Made by a program: the position numbers and the translations under genes. Positions 54,926-62,351 of a DNA stretch of 64,000 bases are shown here, one piece after another. Each line of letters opens with the position of its first letter. Within the stretch, counting starts at the first letter, position 1. Source of the DNA: Thiocapsa sp. (lineage in GTDB: Bacteria > Pseudomonadota > Gammaproteobacteria > Chromatiales > Chromatiaceae); assembly GCF_011390875.1 (NCBI RefSeq), contig NZ_JAABRP010000007.1, forward strand, positions 1 through 64,000, read 5' to 3'. Below the pieces are notes generated by a model, which made no database searches, was not told the DNA's origin, and saw only the letters and a program-made list of their open reading frames with translations.

Positions 54926-55567
54926 TCATCGGATCGACTGTACATCGAGTTGGCAGGCAGCGAGAAAATCCTTGCGCATCAGAAGGCCGGCCAGACGACC
55001 GCGGTCGTCGACGACCGGCATGCTGCGTCCGCCGTGGCTCCGGAAGGCGGACATGATCTGAGAAAAACCGGCGTGCTCGGTCACGGTGATTGCCGGAGAT
55101 GTCATCATCGCGCTCGTCGCTGTTTCGTGACAGCAGTCGGCGAGACGGCTGCATTGTTCGAGCAATCGCGGAAGCAGCGCCAAAAAACTCTCCGCACCGA
55201 GCCGCTTGAGAATATCCGTCTCGGTCAGAATTCCGCTCACCAGTCCGCCGCCTACGACCACCGGAAGCGCTTTGACGCCTTGGCGCACGAATAGTGCGGC
55301 CGCGTGGTAAAGCGGTGTCGTTGGATGCAGCGGTTGGATCGGGGACCGCATGAGGTTTCTCGCACACATGCGGCTGTTCATGCGCTCGACGGCGTGGGCA
55401 TGGGCGAGGTGATAAATGGTTCGGAAGTCCGTTGTCGTAATGTCGATATAGCCGGGAATCTCCCGCATCGCATCCAGGATGTCGGCGTCCGAAAGCTCAA
55501 GCTCCCGGATCTCGTCGATACTGGCGTGGTCCGGCTCCTGAAAGAGATGAAGATGGCTCTCTGTCAT
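54926..55567 (-). CDS. Twin CBS-domain protein
   Basis: 213 aa. The N-terminal ~65 residues are of unknown type (ASIDEIRELELSDADILDAMREIPGYIDITTTDFRTIYHLA); then come two CBS motifs, CARNLMRSPIQPLHPTTPLYHAAALFVRQGVKALPVV and ATSAMMTSPAITVTEHAGFSQIMSAFRSHGGRSMPVVDDRGRLAGLL. CBS pairs bind adenosyl nucleotides and regulate partners. Bacterial HPP proteins are sometimes fused to CBS domains, and an HPP gene lies divergently 600 nt away, so this may be its regulator in trans. An FNR/Dnr-like box precedes it. Confidence 0.88.
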   Translation of the reverse strand: MTESHLHLFQEPDHASIDEIRELELSDADILDAMREIPGYIDITTTDFRTIYHLAHAHAVERMNSRMCARNLMRSPIQPLHPTTPLYHAAALFVRQGVKALPVVVGGGLVSGILTETDILKRLGAESFLALLPRLLEQCSRLADCCHETATSAMMTSPAITVTEHAGFSQIMSAFRSHGGRSMPVVDDRGRLAGLLMRKDFLAACQLDVQSIR

Positions 55568-55639
55568 CTGATGACCCCCGTATGATCGGCTTCAACGCCG
55601 CTGGCGGGCTTATTAGGCGTGGATCACGGGCAAATAGCC

Positions 55640-55653
55640 TTGAGACAGGTCAA
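55640..55653 (-). promoter_or_regulatory. FNR/Dnr-like box upstream of the CBS-domain gene
   Basis: The minus strand reads TTGACCTGTCTCAA, matching TTGAY-N4-RTCAA at 9 of 10 positions. CTAATA follows after 23 nt as a possible -10, the class-II activator spacing. The leader to the start codon would be about 38 nt. Confidence 0.5.
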
Positions 55654-55940
55654 ACCGGTGACTTCTTACGCGTTTCGAGGGCGGGACTTTGCGCGGTCTC
55701 GAACCGGGGAGCCTCCATCCCAAGCACCTGTCCGAGAGGCTTTCGCGAGCGTTCGGCGATCGATGTCTGTGAGAGCTGCCGCTCCGTAAGCAAAAGGTCT
55801 CGAGTGGCTCGACGATCCTGGTAGAGAATCTGCTCGGGTGTCGCACCGAAGGGCCGCTCCAGGTTGATTCGCGCGATCCGACCGAGATTCACGCCGCGAC
55901 CGTCATCGAGCAGGATCAGGTGCGGTGCCAGATCCCGCAC
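55650..55940 (-). pseudogene. Possible gene remnant, unrecognised
   Basis: The ORF of up to 96 aa from GTG 55940 (MRDLAPHLILLDDGRGVNLGRIARINLERPFGATPEQIL) has normal protein-like composition, and its frame stays open upstream through PYILFDILEFPRPDPV before a stop near 56050. No proper start or ribosome site is seen, and the frame is cut where an FNR-type box lies. It looks like the C-terminal remains of a larger gene. No family recognised. Confidence 0.35.
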
Positions 55941-56029
55941 CGGATCCGGTCGAGGAAACTCCAGGATGTCGAACAGGATGTAGGGCTGTCCGGTCTGGCA
56001 CGACCCAGCTGTGGTTTCGGTCGTCAGGT

Positions 56030-56043
56030 TTGATATGGGTCAA
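56030..56043 (+). promoter_or_regulatory. FNR/Dnr-like box upstream of the HPP operon
   Basis: TTGATATGGGTCAA matches TTGAY-N4-RTCAA at all 10 positions. TCAAAT, a possible -10, begins 22 nt after it (class-II spacing). It lies 100 nt upstream of the HPP start. Confidence 0.6.
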
Positions 56044-56143
56044 GGCCCTCATCACGCCCTGAGTTTCAAATTCGGTATAAGGATTCCACGCGGTTGAGGA
56101 CCGGGTCGGTCGCGCCCCGGAACCGCACCGCAGTCGTATCGAC

Positions 56144-56725
56144 ATGTCCGGTACGCAAGCCAATTGGAGGCAAGCCTTGAGCCTGATGGCTTACGTCCGA
56201 AAGATGCGCGGGACCACACGGGGAAGTCCGCCACGGGTCAGCAATCAGGAGGTCTTCTGGTCGTGGATCGGTGCATTCCTCGGGATCGGTCTGGTCGGTT
56301 GGGTCAATCAGGCGTTCTTCTCGGAGATCGACCTCACGCTCACGATCGGCTCGCTCGGTGCATCCGCGGTCCTGCTCTACGGGGCGGCTCGCAGCCCATT
56401 GGCTCAGCCCCGTAACCTAGTCGGCGGTCACGTCATCTCGGCGCTGGTCGGCGTCACCAGTTGGAAGCTGCTGTCCGCGGATCCCTGGCTTGCACAAGCA
56501 GTCGCGGTGGCCACTGCGATTGCGTTCATGCATCTAAGTAAGACCCTGCATCCGCCGGGGGGCGCAACCGCTCTGATTGCGGTGATCGGCTCGGAGGAGA
56601 TTCACGCGATGGGATATTACTACGTGCTGATTCCGGCGACCCTCGGGCCGCTGATCCTGCTGGCGGTGGCCCTTCTTGTGAACAACATCCCCGCGACACG
56701 TCGTTATCCGGAGAACTGGATATGA
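56144..56725 (+). CDS. HPP-family integral membrane protein (candidate nitrite transporter)
   Basis: 193 aa with four to five helices and the family signature HPPGGATALIAV, preceded by SPLAQPRNLVGGHVISALVGV. HPP proteins of cyanobacteria and chloroplasts have been shown to transport nitrite. ATG 56144 is the track start; TTG 56177, 6 nt after GGAGG, is a real alternative. It is the first gene of a unit with a cytochrome c (ATGA overlap) and a YgbA-type gene. The nearby NXR makes nitrite uptake a reasonable guess. Confidence 0.9.
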   Translation: MSGTQANWRQALSLMAYVRKMRGTTRGSPPRVSNQEVFWSWIGAFLGIGLVGWVNQAFFSEIDLTLTIGSLGASAVLLYGAARSPLAQPRNLVGGHVISALVGVTSWKLLSADPWLAQAVAVATAIAFMHLSKTLHPPGGATALIAVIGSEEIHAMGYYYVLIPATLGPLILLAVALLVNNIPATRRYPENWI

Positions 56726-57432
56726 GTCGACCCGTGTTGCGTGTTGCTGTAGGCATCGCCCTGGGCTGCCTGCTTGTTGCGCCTTTTGCGCTGGCCGAAG
56801 AGGCCGAGGATCCGTTCGCCGATGCGGACTTGGAAAACGCAGCTGAGATCAACGAGGTCTGTGCCGGCTGCCACGGCGAATATGGCCAAGGCGGAAAGGA
56901 CGGCGAATATCCACGCCTGGCAGGTCTCCCCGCCGCCTTCATCGCACGGCAGCTCGACCTGTTCAGGGCGCGCGAGCGCGAGAATCTCGCCATGGTGGAG
57001 CACACGGATCATCGGCAGATGCCGGATTCGGATATTCGCGATATCTCGGCCTTTCTCGCCGCGATCGAGCTGCCGAGTCGCCTCCCGCCGGTCGACGAGA
57101 CAGCGGCGGATTTCAACGCCTACGAGCGGCTGATGGCCACCAAACGGATCGTTCAGATCCCGCGCGCGGAGGGTGATGCGGTTGTCGGCGAGCGCATCTA
57201 CGACAAGGAGTGTGCCTCCTGCCACGGCCGCGACGGCCTGGGACGCGAGCGCGATGCCGTGCCCATGTTGGCCGGTCAGTACACCGGGTACATGCTGCGC
57301 CAGGTCGACAAATACATCGATAAGAGGCGTGTGCATGACCCGTCCGACCCGGATGCCGAGGAGTTGCTGGCGGCCTTCACCGCCGAAGAGCTGCGCGACA
57401 TCTTTGCCTACCTCTCGATCCTGGACGATTGA
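56722..57432 (+). CDS. Periplasmic di-haem cytochrome c (c4-like)
   Basis: 236 aa with a signal peptide (MSRPVLRVAVGIALGCLLVAPFALA) and two c-type domains, CAGCH (~48) and CASCH (~165). Likely methionine ligands are in DHRQMPDSDI and the later AVPML region. The two-domain layout is that of cytochrome c4/c553 proteins, which shuttle electrons to oxidases or reaction centres. It overlaps HPP by ATGA. It could accept electrons from the NarI-cytochrome subunit; that is inference from location. Confidence 0.9.
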   Translation: MSRPVLRVAVGIALGCLLVAPFALAEEAEDPFADADLENAAEINEVCAGCHGEYGQGGKDGEYPRLAGLPAAFIARQLDLFRARERENLAMVEHTDHRQMPDSDIRDISAFLAAIELPSRLPPVDETAADFNAYERLMATKRIVQIPRAEGDAVVGERIYDKECASCHGRDGLGRERDAVPMLAGQYTGYMLRQVDKYIDKRRVHDPSDPDAEELLAAFTAEELRDIFAYLSILDD

Positions 57433-57473
57433 TCGTCGAGGACCCGCTCTGCATCCGTATCCGAGGACGTCTT

Positions 57474-57854
57474 ATGCCGTTCGGCCGACGCATTACGCGC
57501 GAGAAAAAGACCATCACTGCCATGATGGCCATCTACTGCCGGGATCATCACCCAGGCTACGAGGAACTCTGCACCGAGTGCGTGTGCTTGCTCGAGTATG
57601 CGCATCGCCGCCTCGACACCTGTCCTTTCCAGGAAGAAAAACCGGCCTGCAATCTCTGCGAGGTGCACTGCTACAGCGCCCTGATGCGCGAGCGGGTGCG
57701 CGCTGTGATGCGCTATGCCGGCCCGCGCATGCTCTGGCCCCATCCGATCCTGAGTCTCGGGCACATCCTCGACAAGCTCCGTCCGGCGCCCCAGTTGAAG
57801 AAAACGAGACGTGCACAGACAGGCAAGGCCCGGTCGGACACGACGCCCGAGTGA
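57474..57854 (+). CDS. ygbA: YgbA-type 'nitrous oxide-stimulated promoter' family protein
   Basis: 126 aa from MPFGRRITREKKTITAMMAIYCRDHH (ATG 57474, GAGGA 6 nt upstream). Cysteine-rich: LCTECVCLLEYAHRRLDTCPFQEEKPACNLCEVHCY, then MRYAGPRMLWPHPILSLGHILD, the YgbA_NO pattern. E. coli ygbA is induced by nitric oxide through NsrR and aids recovery from NO stress; the molecular role is not settled. It lies 41 nt after the cytochrome gene in the same unit. Confidence 0.88.
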   Translation: MPFGRRITREKKTITAMMAIYCRDHHPGYEELCTECVCLLEYAHRRLDTCPFQEEKPACNLCEVHCYSALMRERVRAVMRYAGPRMLWPHPILSLGHILDKLRPAPQLKKTRRAQTGKARSDTTPE

Positions 57855-57860
57855 GCCGTG

Positions 57861-58028
57861 ACGATTCAAAAACAGAGTGAACACATGATGAGCGCTTAGG
57901 ATGGGTCGAGCGTCAGCGAAACCCATCCTCCCAACCGCCGCGTCGCCGGGTTTCGGTCCGACGCCCTTGGCGCACGCTGGATAGGTTTCGCTGACGCTCG
58001 ACCCGTCATCCTCGGTTGTGTTGAATCG
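57861..58028. repeat. Family-2 repeat element with outer inverted termini, copy 3
   Basis: The outer ACGATTCAAAAACA and TTGTGTTGAATCG enclose GGATGGGTCGAGCGTCAGCG...CGCTGACGCTCGACCCGTCATCC. It starts 6 nt after the ygbA stop. It separates the convergent ygbA and nnrS genes. Confidence 0.8.
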
Positions 58029-58055
58029 CACCCAAACGATGCCCCCGATGCCGCG

Positions 58056-59237
58056 TCAGCCCGGGCGCCCGTCCGGGCGGGGCGCGACCAGCATGGGTGC
58101 ATGCACCCAGAGGAAGAGCCCGAAGGCGAGGATCCAACAGAGCCCCGCGCTCATCAGCCAGGCGTGGTAGCCGGCCGGGTAGATCAGAGGTGCGAGACCG
58201 CGCAAGGCGGCCGCGCAGTTGATCAGGACGAAGGCGACGATCGTCAGACGAGCGGCCTGCATCGCCCGGCCGGTGTGGCCGACGGCGACCCGGGCCATCA
58301 TCCCGAGCGTCACGACCCCGATCGCCCCGATCGTCAGTGTGTGCAGTGCACCGCGGGCAGGTAGTGCGGTGAAAGCGGGGAGCCCGTCCAGGATCAGGCC
58401 AAGCGCGAGCCAGAGCAGACCCACATAGAGCACCGTCAACATAGGTGTCGTCCAGACACGTCGATCGTGCCAGCCGGCAATCCGCACCAGAAGCACTAGG
58501 CCCAAAGCGATCGCGAAGGCGCCCGACGGGGAGCCGTAGGGCTGGATGAGGTCGGCGATCAGAAGCGCTGCGGCGAGGAGGAAGGTCAGACGCTCGACGA
58601 ACTGAAAGCTGCGTGGCTTGGCGCCGGTGATTCCGCGCTCGATGAAGAAAGGCATCACCCGGCCCGAGACCAGCAGCATCGTCAGGATGACAAGGTCCAG
58701 CATCAGACGATGACCCCGTGCCGCCCCGCCCGGGAGGACGCCGAGCACATCGAGATGGACCAGCGCGCTCGCGAGCGTCATTCCTGCGAACAGCAGCAAG
58801 AAGACGCGGTTCACCGGATTGGGGCCGAACCAGAGCGGCCGTCGCAGCGCGAACGCCAGTACCGGGAAGAAGGCAACATCCGTCAGCGCGACCACCAAGG
58901 CCGGCAGCCCGAGCCACGGCATCAGACGTGCGGCCAACCAGAGCGCGACCAAGGCCGCGAGTGCCGTGCCGGTCGGCGTGTCCATGCCGCTCCAGTTGCG
59001 CACGGCCGTCAACAGGAACCCGGCGATGACGGCTGCCAGATAACCGAAAAGCATCTCGTGGGCGTGCCAGGCCGGCCCGGCCAAGTAGGCGGGCTGCGGG
59101 AAATGGCCCGTCAGCATTGCGAGCCAGATCAGAACGGACAGGACGGCGGCGATCCCCGCGGCCAGAAAGAAGGGCCGGAAGCCGAGCGCAAGGACGCTGA
59201 TCGGTCTCTTGGTCTTGGTGAGCGGGTCGACGCGCAT
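58056..59237 (-). CDS. nnrS: NnrS family membrane protein (NO stress)
   Basis: 393 aa from MRVDPLTKTKRPISVLALGFRPFFLAAGI (ATG 59237), about twelve helices. Family motifs are visible: GFRPFFLAA, GPAWHAHEMLFGYLAAVIAGFLLTAVRNW, SGRVMPFFIERGI, ALHTLTIGAIGVVTLGMMARVAVGHTGR. NnrS is a haem- and copper-containing protein that protects against nitric oxide and related nitrosative damage, usually under NnrR/NsrR control. A full FNR/Dnr-type box precedes it. The track's N-terminal extension is not used. Confidence 0.95.
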   Translation of the reverse strand: MRVDPLTKTKRPISVLALGFRPFFLAAGIAAVLSVLIWLAMLTGHFPQPAYLAGPAWHAHEMLFGYLAAVIAGFLLTAVRNWSGMDTPTGTALAALVALWLAARLMPWLGLPALVVALTDVAFFPVLAFALRRPLWFGPNPVNRVFLLLFAGMTLASALVHLDVLGVLPGGAARGHRLMLDLVILTMLLVSGRVMPFFIERGITGAKPRSFQFVERLTFLLAAALLIADLIQPYGSPSGAFAIALGLVLLVRIAGWHDRRVWTTPMLTVLYVGLLWLALGLILDGLPAFTALPARGALHTLTIGAIGVVTLGMMARVAVGHTGRAMQAARLTIVAFVLINCAAALRGLAPLIYPAGYHAWLMSAGLCWILAFGLFLWVHAPMLVAPRPDGRPG

Positions 59238-59436
59238 CTGGGTGGTTGTCCTTATCGGTGGTCGGCGCGAGCCCGATCGAGCGCTTGAGCGGGAGCGGCT
59301 TCCGGGAGTCGGAGTGTGGGGCGGATGGACGCGAGCCAAATCGCCCCGGTCGTCTCGCGCGAATATGGCCGAGCTTCGCGGGGTCGTGGCGCGCTGTCGC
59401 AACAATTTACCCTAGCGATGGCCTGTAGGTGCGTCC

Positions 59437-59450
59437 TTGACGTGGGTCAA
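59437..59450 (-). promoter_or_regulatory. FNR/Dnr/NnrR-like box upstream of nnrS
   Basis: The minus strand reads TTGACCCACGTCAA, matching TTGAY-N4-RTCAA at all 10 positions. TAGGGT follows after 22 nt as a weak -10 (59409-59414), the class-II arrangement. The leader to the nnrS ATG would be about 165 nt. Confidence 0.65.
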
Positions 59451-59490
59451 GATGAGGCGCCGGGGGAGCGAAGCGAGAAGCCTTGTCGTG

Positions 59491-59593
59491 ACCCCGGCCA
59501 TCGCGGCACGTGGCGCAGAGCGCCACGAGGCATGCGCGACACTGCAGGGCGGGTGTCACGAGCTGATGAGGTTTTGGGTGGCAGTCTCATGAG
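59491..59593. repeat. Family-3 repeat, copy 3
   Basis: It begins ACCCCGGCCATCGCGGCACGTGG, contains GTGGCGCAGAGCGCCAC and GCGACAC...GGGTGTCAC, and ends GTTTTGGGTGGCAGTCTCATGAG. It aligns along its full length with 26961-27064. It lies upstream of uvrC. Confidence 0.85.
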
Positions 59594-59689
59594 CGAGGCC
59601 GCCGAGGAATCGGTTCGGCATGACGGCGCCTCGTTTTGCCTTGAGGTTTGGTCTGGATCGTCATTGCTCGATTGCGCTCTAATCCGCAC

Positions 59690-61558
59690 ATGAACGATAC
59701 CGCTCCCGATCGAGATGCCGAGGAGGGCCCGCCCGGACCCGAGATGCCCGCGCGAGCCCTCCTCGAGCGCATCCCCCAAAGTCCGGGCGTCTACAGGATG
59801 CTGGATGCCGACGCCACAGTGCTCTATGTCGGCAAGGCCAAGAACCTCAAACGCCGGGTGTCGAGCTATTTCAGCCGGGCGCTGACCCGACGCCTTCAGG
59901 TGATGGTGAGCCAGATCGTCGACATCGAGGTGACGGTCACCCGCACCGAGGGCGAGGCGTTGCTGCTCGAGAGCAACCTCATCAAGTCGCTGCGTCCGCG
60001 CTTCAACGTGCTGCTGCGCGACGACAAGAGCTATCCCTTCATCTATCTCAGCACGCAGGACGATTTCCCGAGACTTGCGTTTTACCGGGGGCCGCGCAAA
60101 TCCAAAGGGCGCCTCTTCGGCCCCTATCCGAGCGCCTGGGCCGTGCGCGAGACCCTGCAGTTGCTGCAGAAGCTGTTCCCGGTGCGCCAGTGCGAAGACA
60201 CCTTCTTCAATAACCGCTCGAGACCCTGTCTGCAGTATCAGATTAAGCGCTGCAGCGGTCCCTGTGTCGGACTCGTCAGTCGCGAGGAATACGCCGAGGA
60301 TGTCGCCCACACCATCCAGTTTCTCGACGGGCGTGCCGAGGAGGCGATCGCGGATCTGGGGCGCAGCATGGAGCAGGCCGCCGCCGCGCTCGAATTTGAG
60401 CGAGCCGCCGTTCTGCGCGATCAGATCGCGACCCTGAGCCGGATCCAGCAGCGCCAATACGTGAGCGGGGAGGGCGGCGACCTCGACATCATCGCCTGCG
60501 CCCAAGAGGGCGGGACGAGCTGTGTGCAGGTCTTCTTCATCCGCGCCGGACGCAACCTCGGCAACAAGGCATTCTTTCCGAAGACGCCCGACGACACGGA
60601 CGACGCGACCCTCTTGGCCGGGTTCCTGGCCCAGTTCTACGCCGACAAGCAGATCCCGCCCGAGCTGGTGGTCAGCGTCGAGCCGGAGGAGCACGCGCTC
60701 TTGGAGACGGCGCTCTCGCAACGCGCCGAGCGGCGGGTGCAGATCAAATGGCGGGTGCGCGCCGAGCGTGCGCGCTGGCTCGAGATGGCCCGCGGCAATG
60801 CCGAGGTCGCGCTCAAATCCAGGCTCGGCAGCCAGGCCGGCTACGGTCGCCGCATCGAGGCGCTGCGCGATGCGCTGGATCTCCCCGAGCGGCCTCAGCG
60901 CATGGAGTGCTTCGACATCAGTCACACCCAAGGCGAGCGCACCGTCGCCTCCTGCGTGGTTTTCGATGGCGAGGGGGCGCGCAAGTCGGATTACCGCCGC
61001 TTCAACATCGAGGGCATCATCCCCGGCGACGACTACGCGGCGCTGCATCAGGCCCTGACCCGGCGCTATACGCGCGTCAAACAGGGCGAGTATCCGATCC
61101 CCGATATCCTCTTCATCGACGGCGGACGCGGACAGATCCGAGCGGTCGGCGAAGCGCTCCAAGAGCTCGGCATCGCCGGCGTGCAGTTGGTGGGCATTTC
61201 GAAGGGGCCTGATCGTCGCCCCGGCACCGAGCTGCTTTGGTTGTTGGACGTCGAGTCGCCGCTTATACTGCCAAGCGATTCCCCCGCCATGCATCTGATC
61301 GAGCAGATCCGCGACGAGGCCCATCGGTTCGCCATCACCGGTCATCGCCAGCGCCGTGCCAAGGCACGCACGACATCCACGCTGGAAGGGCTCGCCGGGA
61401 TCGGTCCGCGTCGCCGCCAGCGTCTTCTGAAGCAGTTCGGCGGCATCCGCGGCCTGGCCCGCGCAGGGGTCGAGGACATTGCCTGCGTCGACGGCATCGG
61501 CCGACAATTGGCACAACAGATCTATGATGCCTTTCACGAGGAGGCCGCGGGGCCCTGA
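59690..61558 (+). CDS. uvrC: UvrABC excinuclease subunit C
   Basis: 622 aa from MNDTAPDRDAEEGPPGPEMPARALLERIPQ (ATG 59690). The GIY-YIG domain reads PGVYRMLDADATVLYVGKAKNLKRRVSSYF, followed by the UVR helix region (~210-245), the C-terminal endonuclease domain (ECFDISHTQGERTVASCVVF, LFIDGGRGQI) and helix-hairpin-helix motifs (GLAGIGPRRRQRLLKQFGGIRGL). It makes both incisions in nucleotide excision repair. uvrC-pgsA with a tRNA-Gly downstream is a common gammaproteobacterial arrangement. Confidence 0.97.
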   Translation: MNDTAPDRDAEEGPPGPEMPARALLERIPQSPGVYRMLDADATVLYVGKAKNLKRRVSSYFSRALTRRLQVMVSQIVDIEVTVTRTEGEALLLESNLIKSLRPRFNVLLRDDKSYPFIYLSTQDDFPRLAFYRGPRKSKGRLFGPYPSAWAVRETLQLLQKLFPVRQCEDTFFNNRSRPCLQYQIKRCSGPCVGLVSREEYAEDVAHTIQFLDGRAEEAIADLGRSMEQAAAALEFERAAVLRDQIATLSRIQQRQYVSGEGGDLDIIACAQEGGTSCVQVFFIRAGRNLGNKAFFPKTPDDTDDATLLAGFLAQFYADKQIPPELVVSVEPEEHALLETALSQRAERRVQIKWRVRAERARWLEMARGNAEVALKSRLGSQAGYGRRIEALRDALDLPERPQRMECFDISHTQGERTVASCVVFDGEGARKSDYRRFNIEGIIPGDDYAALHQALTRRYTRVKQGEYPIPDILFIDGGRGQIRAVGEALQELGIAGVQLVGISKGPDRRPGTELLWLLDVESPLILPSDSPAMHLIEQIRDEAHRFAITGHRQRRAKARTTSTLEGLAGIGPRRRQRLLKQFGGIRGLARAGVEDIACVDGIGRQLAQQIYDAFHEEAAGP

Positions 61559-61561
61559 CGT

Positions 61562-62137
61562 ATGTGGAATATCCCCAACCTTCTGACGATGCTCCGGATC
61601 GTCCTGATCCCGGTGTTTGTCGTCGTATTCTACGCCGAGGCACCTTGGGCGCCCTATGTCGCTGCAGCGGTCTTCGGCGCCGCTGCCTTGACGGATTGGC
61701 TCGACGGCTATCTCGCGCGTCTCTGGGAGCAGACCTCGCCGCTCGGGGCCTTCCTCGATCCGGTTGCCGACAAGCTCATGGTCGCGGTCGCGCTCGTTCT
61801 GCTGGTCCAATACGACCCGCGCACCCTCCTGGCGCTCCCGGCAGTCGTGATCATTGGACGCGAGATTACGGTCTCCGCGCTGCGCGAGTGGATGGCCGAG
61901 ATCGGCGCCCGCGCCAAGGTCGCCGTCTCGATGACCGGCAAGATCAAGACGACGGCACAGATGATCTCGATCGTGCTGTTGATCCTGCGCGACACCGTTT
62001 TCGGCCCCTGGGTCTACGGTTTGGGTGTCGTTCTACTCTACGTCGCGGCCGTTCTCACCCTCTGGTCGATGGTGCTCTATCTGCGCGCGGCGTGGCCGAG
62101 CCTGTCCGGTCAGGTCGATGGCGAGAGGCGCGATTGA
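61562..62137 (+). CDS. pgsA: CDP-diacylglycerol-glycerol-3-phosphate 3-phosphatidyltransferase
   Basis: 191 aa, membrane protein. The CDP-alcohol phosphotransferase motif DGYLARLWEQTSPLGAFLDPVADK fits DG-x2-AR-x8-G-x3-D-x3-D. It makes phosphatidylglycerol phosphate, precursor of PG and cardiolipin. It starts 3 nt after uvrC, so it is in the same operon. Confidence 0.96.
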   Translation: MWNIPNLLTMLRIVLIPVFVVVFYAEAPWAPYVAAAVFGAAALTDWLDGYLARLWEQTSPLGAFLDPVADKLMVAVALVLLVQYDPRTLLALPAVVIIGREITVSALREWMAEIGARAKVAVSMTGKIKTTAQMISIVLLILRDTVFGPWVYGLGVVLLYVAAVLTLWSMVLYLRAAWPSLSGQVDGERRD

Positions 62138-62147
62138 GGTCCGGATC

Positions 62148-62174
62148 GGGTTCGGGTTCGGGTTCGGGTTCGGG
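62148..62174. repeat. Hexanucleotide simple repeat (GGGTTC)
   Basis: Four GGGTTC units and a partial one lie 10 nt after the pgsA stop. Likely slippage-prone; no function assigned. Confidence 0.85.
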
Positions 62175-62235
62175 AGGATCAGCACAGCGTTGCCCGCACT
62201 CGTCGGGTCGATGAGAGATCGATGCAATCGAAGAG

Positions 62236-62263
62236 TTGACAGCATCGAGAAATGCCTTAAAAT
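62236..62263 (+). promoter_or_regulatory. Sigma-70 promoter of tRNA-Gly
   Basis: TTGACA, a 16-nt spacer, then TAAAAT, placed 13 nt upstream of the tRNA 5' end. A near-consensus promoter. Confidence 0.8.
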
Positions 62264-62276
62264 GCACGGCTCCAAA

Positions 62277-62351
62277 GCGGGAATAGCTCAGTGGTAGAGC
62301 ACAACCTTGCCAAGGTTGGGGTCGCGAGTTCGAATCTCGTTTCCCGCTCCA
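62277..62351 (+). tRNA. tRNA-Gly (anticodon GCC), CCA encoded
   Basis: GCGGGAA pairs with TTCCCGC as the acceptor stem. The D arm is GCTCAGTGGTAGAGC, the anticodon arm CAACCTTGCCAAGGTTG with GCC in the loop, and the T arm CGCGAGTTCGAATCTCG. CCA is encoded at 62349-62351. All arms fold without mismatches apart from normal variation. Confidence 0.97.

Noticed and set aside
59447-61810. A 787-codon minus ORF opposite uvrC/pgsA
   Set aside because: Shadow ORF; it runs across two well-supported genes and a repeat.
62148-62174. CRISPR or minisatellite array
   Set aside because: Only a six-base simple repeat without spacers. No CRISPR array or cas gene was seen in the window.
62277-62351. Prophage or island integrated at tRNA-Gly
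   Set aside because: No integrase and no duplicate of the tRNA 3' end is seen within the window.
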